From the NCBI GenBank assembly GCA_022703115.1, contig JAKLEK010000103.1, positions 1 through 5,680 of the forward strand: a stretch of 5,680 nucleotides of DNA, given 5' to 3'. Source of the DNA: Elusimicrobiota bacterium (GTDB lineage: Bacteria > Elusimicrobiota > Elusimicrobia > Elusimicrobiales > UBA9959). Below are positions 5,414-5,680 of this stretch, one piece after another. Under the pieces are notes generated by a model that made no database searches, had not been told where the DNA came from, and saw only the letters and a list, made by a program, of their open reading frames with translations. The translations under genes and the position numbers were made by a program. Position 1 is the stretch's first letter. Every line of letters starts with the position of its first letter.

Positions 5414-5680
5414 CTATCTCCTGAGCATGGCGAAAGCGACGAAAGCCACCATTAGATTTATGACGGCCGCGGTATTTACCGCCCCGTCTATCCCCGTCAG
5501 ATACAACATAACGAAGCCGGACAGCACGGCGCCCACCGCTCCGCCAAAGGTATTGAAGAAATACATGCCGCCTACGGAGTCTCCGATATTGCATTTATAC
5601 CGGTTGACGTACATGACCAGTACGGGAAAAGTCGCGCCCATCAGAAGGGTAGGGAGCGACAGAATGAGATAACTGGAGAG
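5414..5680 (-). CDS. Membrane protein of the spermidine-synthase-associated type (C-terminal 88 residues, start outside window)
   Basis: The frame is open from the window edge to a TAG at 5416-5414. The visible part begins LSSYLILSLPTLLMGATFPV and then contains GDSVGGMYFFNTFGGAVGAVLSGF followed by a final hydrophobic helix ending in LRR. The combination LPTLLMGATFP plus YFFNTFGGAVGA is typical of the membrane domain that precedes the synthase domain in membrane-bound spermidine-synthase-like proteins. Its end aligns by eye with residues about 115-183 of the next gene (FPV, NxxGAxxG, then a helix), but this protein stops where the neighbour goes on into its methyltransferase domain. The internal ATG at 5641 is not the start, because the frame and homology continue upstream. 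The last codons provide the ribosome binding site of the next gene. Confidence 0.8.
   Translation of the reverse strand, partial: LSSYLILSLPTLLMGATFPVLVMYVNRYKCNIGDSVGGMYFFNTFGGAVGAVLSGFVMLYLTGIDGAVNTAAVINLMVAFVAFAMLRR
5417..5422 (-). promoter_or_regulatory. Ribosome binding site deciding the GTG start at 5409
   Basis: AGGAGA on the minus strand overlaps the last two Arg codons of the upstream membrane gene and lies 7 bases before GTG. No ATG at this point offers an alternative, so it supports the GTG start of the 502-residue protein. Confidence 0.75.

Noticed and set aside
1..5680. RNA genes, CRISPR arrays, insertion sequences or a defence system
   Set aside because: Reading both strands I found no regular repeats, transposase motifs or tRNA-like segments; nearly all sequence is accounted for by recognisable genes.

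Overview
This window carries a bacterial locus of moderately high GC read entirely from the minus strand. It has two transcription blocks separated by a 137-base gap (3764-3900). Going with transcription, from high to low coordinates: (1) the C-terminal end of a membrane protein that starts outside the window (5680-5414), followed after 4 bases by a complete 502-residue protein with a membrane domain fused to a spermidine-synthase-like methyltransferase fold (5409-3901); (2) a tightly packed maturation operon for [NiFe]-hydrogenase: hypC (3763-3533), hypD (3552-2419), a LysR-type regulator (2422-1487), hypE (1505-498), and the first 166 codons of hypF (498 to the window edge).

The hyp genes are recognisable from family motifs. 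HypC has the N-terminal Met-Cys. HypD has EVC-GSHT, GPGCPVC and a C-terminal cysteine cluster. HypE ends in PRIC. HypF has an acylphosphatase motif followed by zinc-finger cysteines. Together they build the Fe(CN)2CO part of the hydrogenase cofactor. HypF activates carbamoyl phosphate and carbamoylates the terminal Cys of HypE. HypE dehydrates this to a thiocyanate. The HypC-HypD complex holds the iron and receives the cyanide. hypA, hypB, the endopeptidase and the hydrogenase structural genes are not in the window.

The unusual point is the regulator between hypD and hypE. It is joined to both neighbours by overlapping reading frames (4 bases with hypD, 19 with hypE), so it looks like a settled member of the operon rather than a recent insertion. 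A good extended -10 promoter lies in front of hypC. A T-N11-A dyad of the LysR type lies across its predicted start site, so autoregulation of the operon by its own embedded LysR protein is a reasonable hypothesis.

The upstream pair consists of two related membrane modules. The first ends where the second continues into a methyltransferase domain. That domain keeps the fold motifs, but the usual catalytic acidic position reads MNTT, so a polyamine synthase activity is doubtful.

The hyp genes point to an organism with [NiFe]-hydrogenase, probably an anaerobe or facultative anaerobe. Frequent ATA and AGG codons alongside high GC would fit groups such as Elusimicrobiota or Desulfobacterota, but this is only a guess. 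I see no rRNA, tRNA, CRISPR array, insertion sequence or phage gene.
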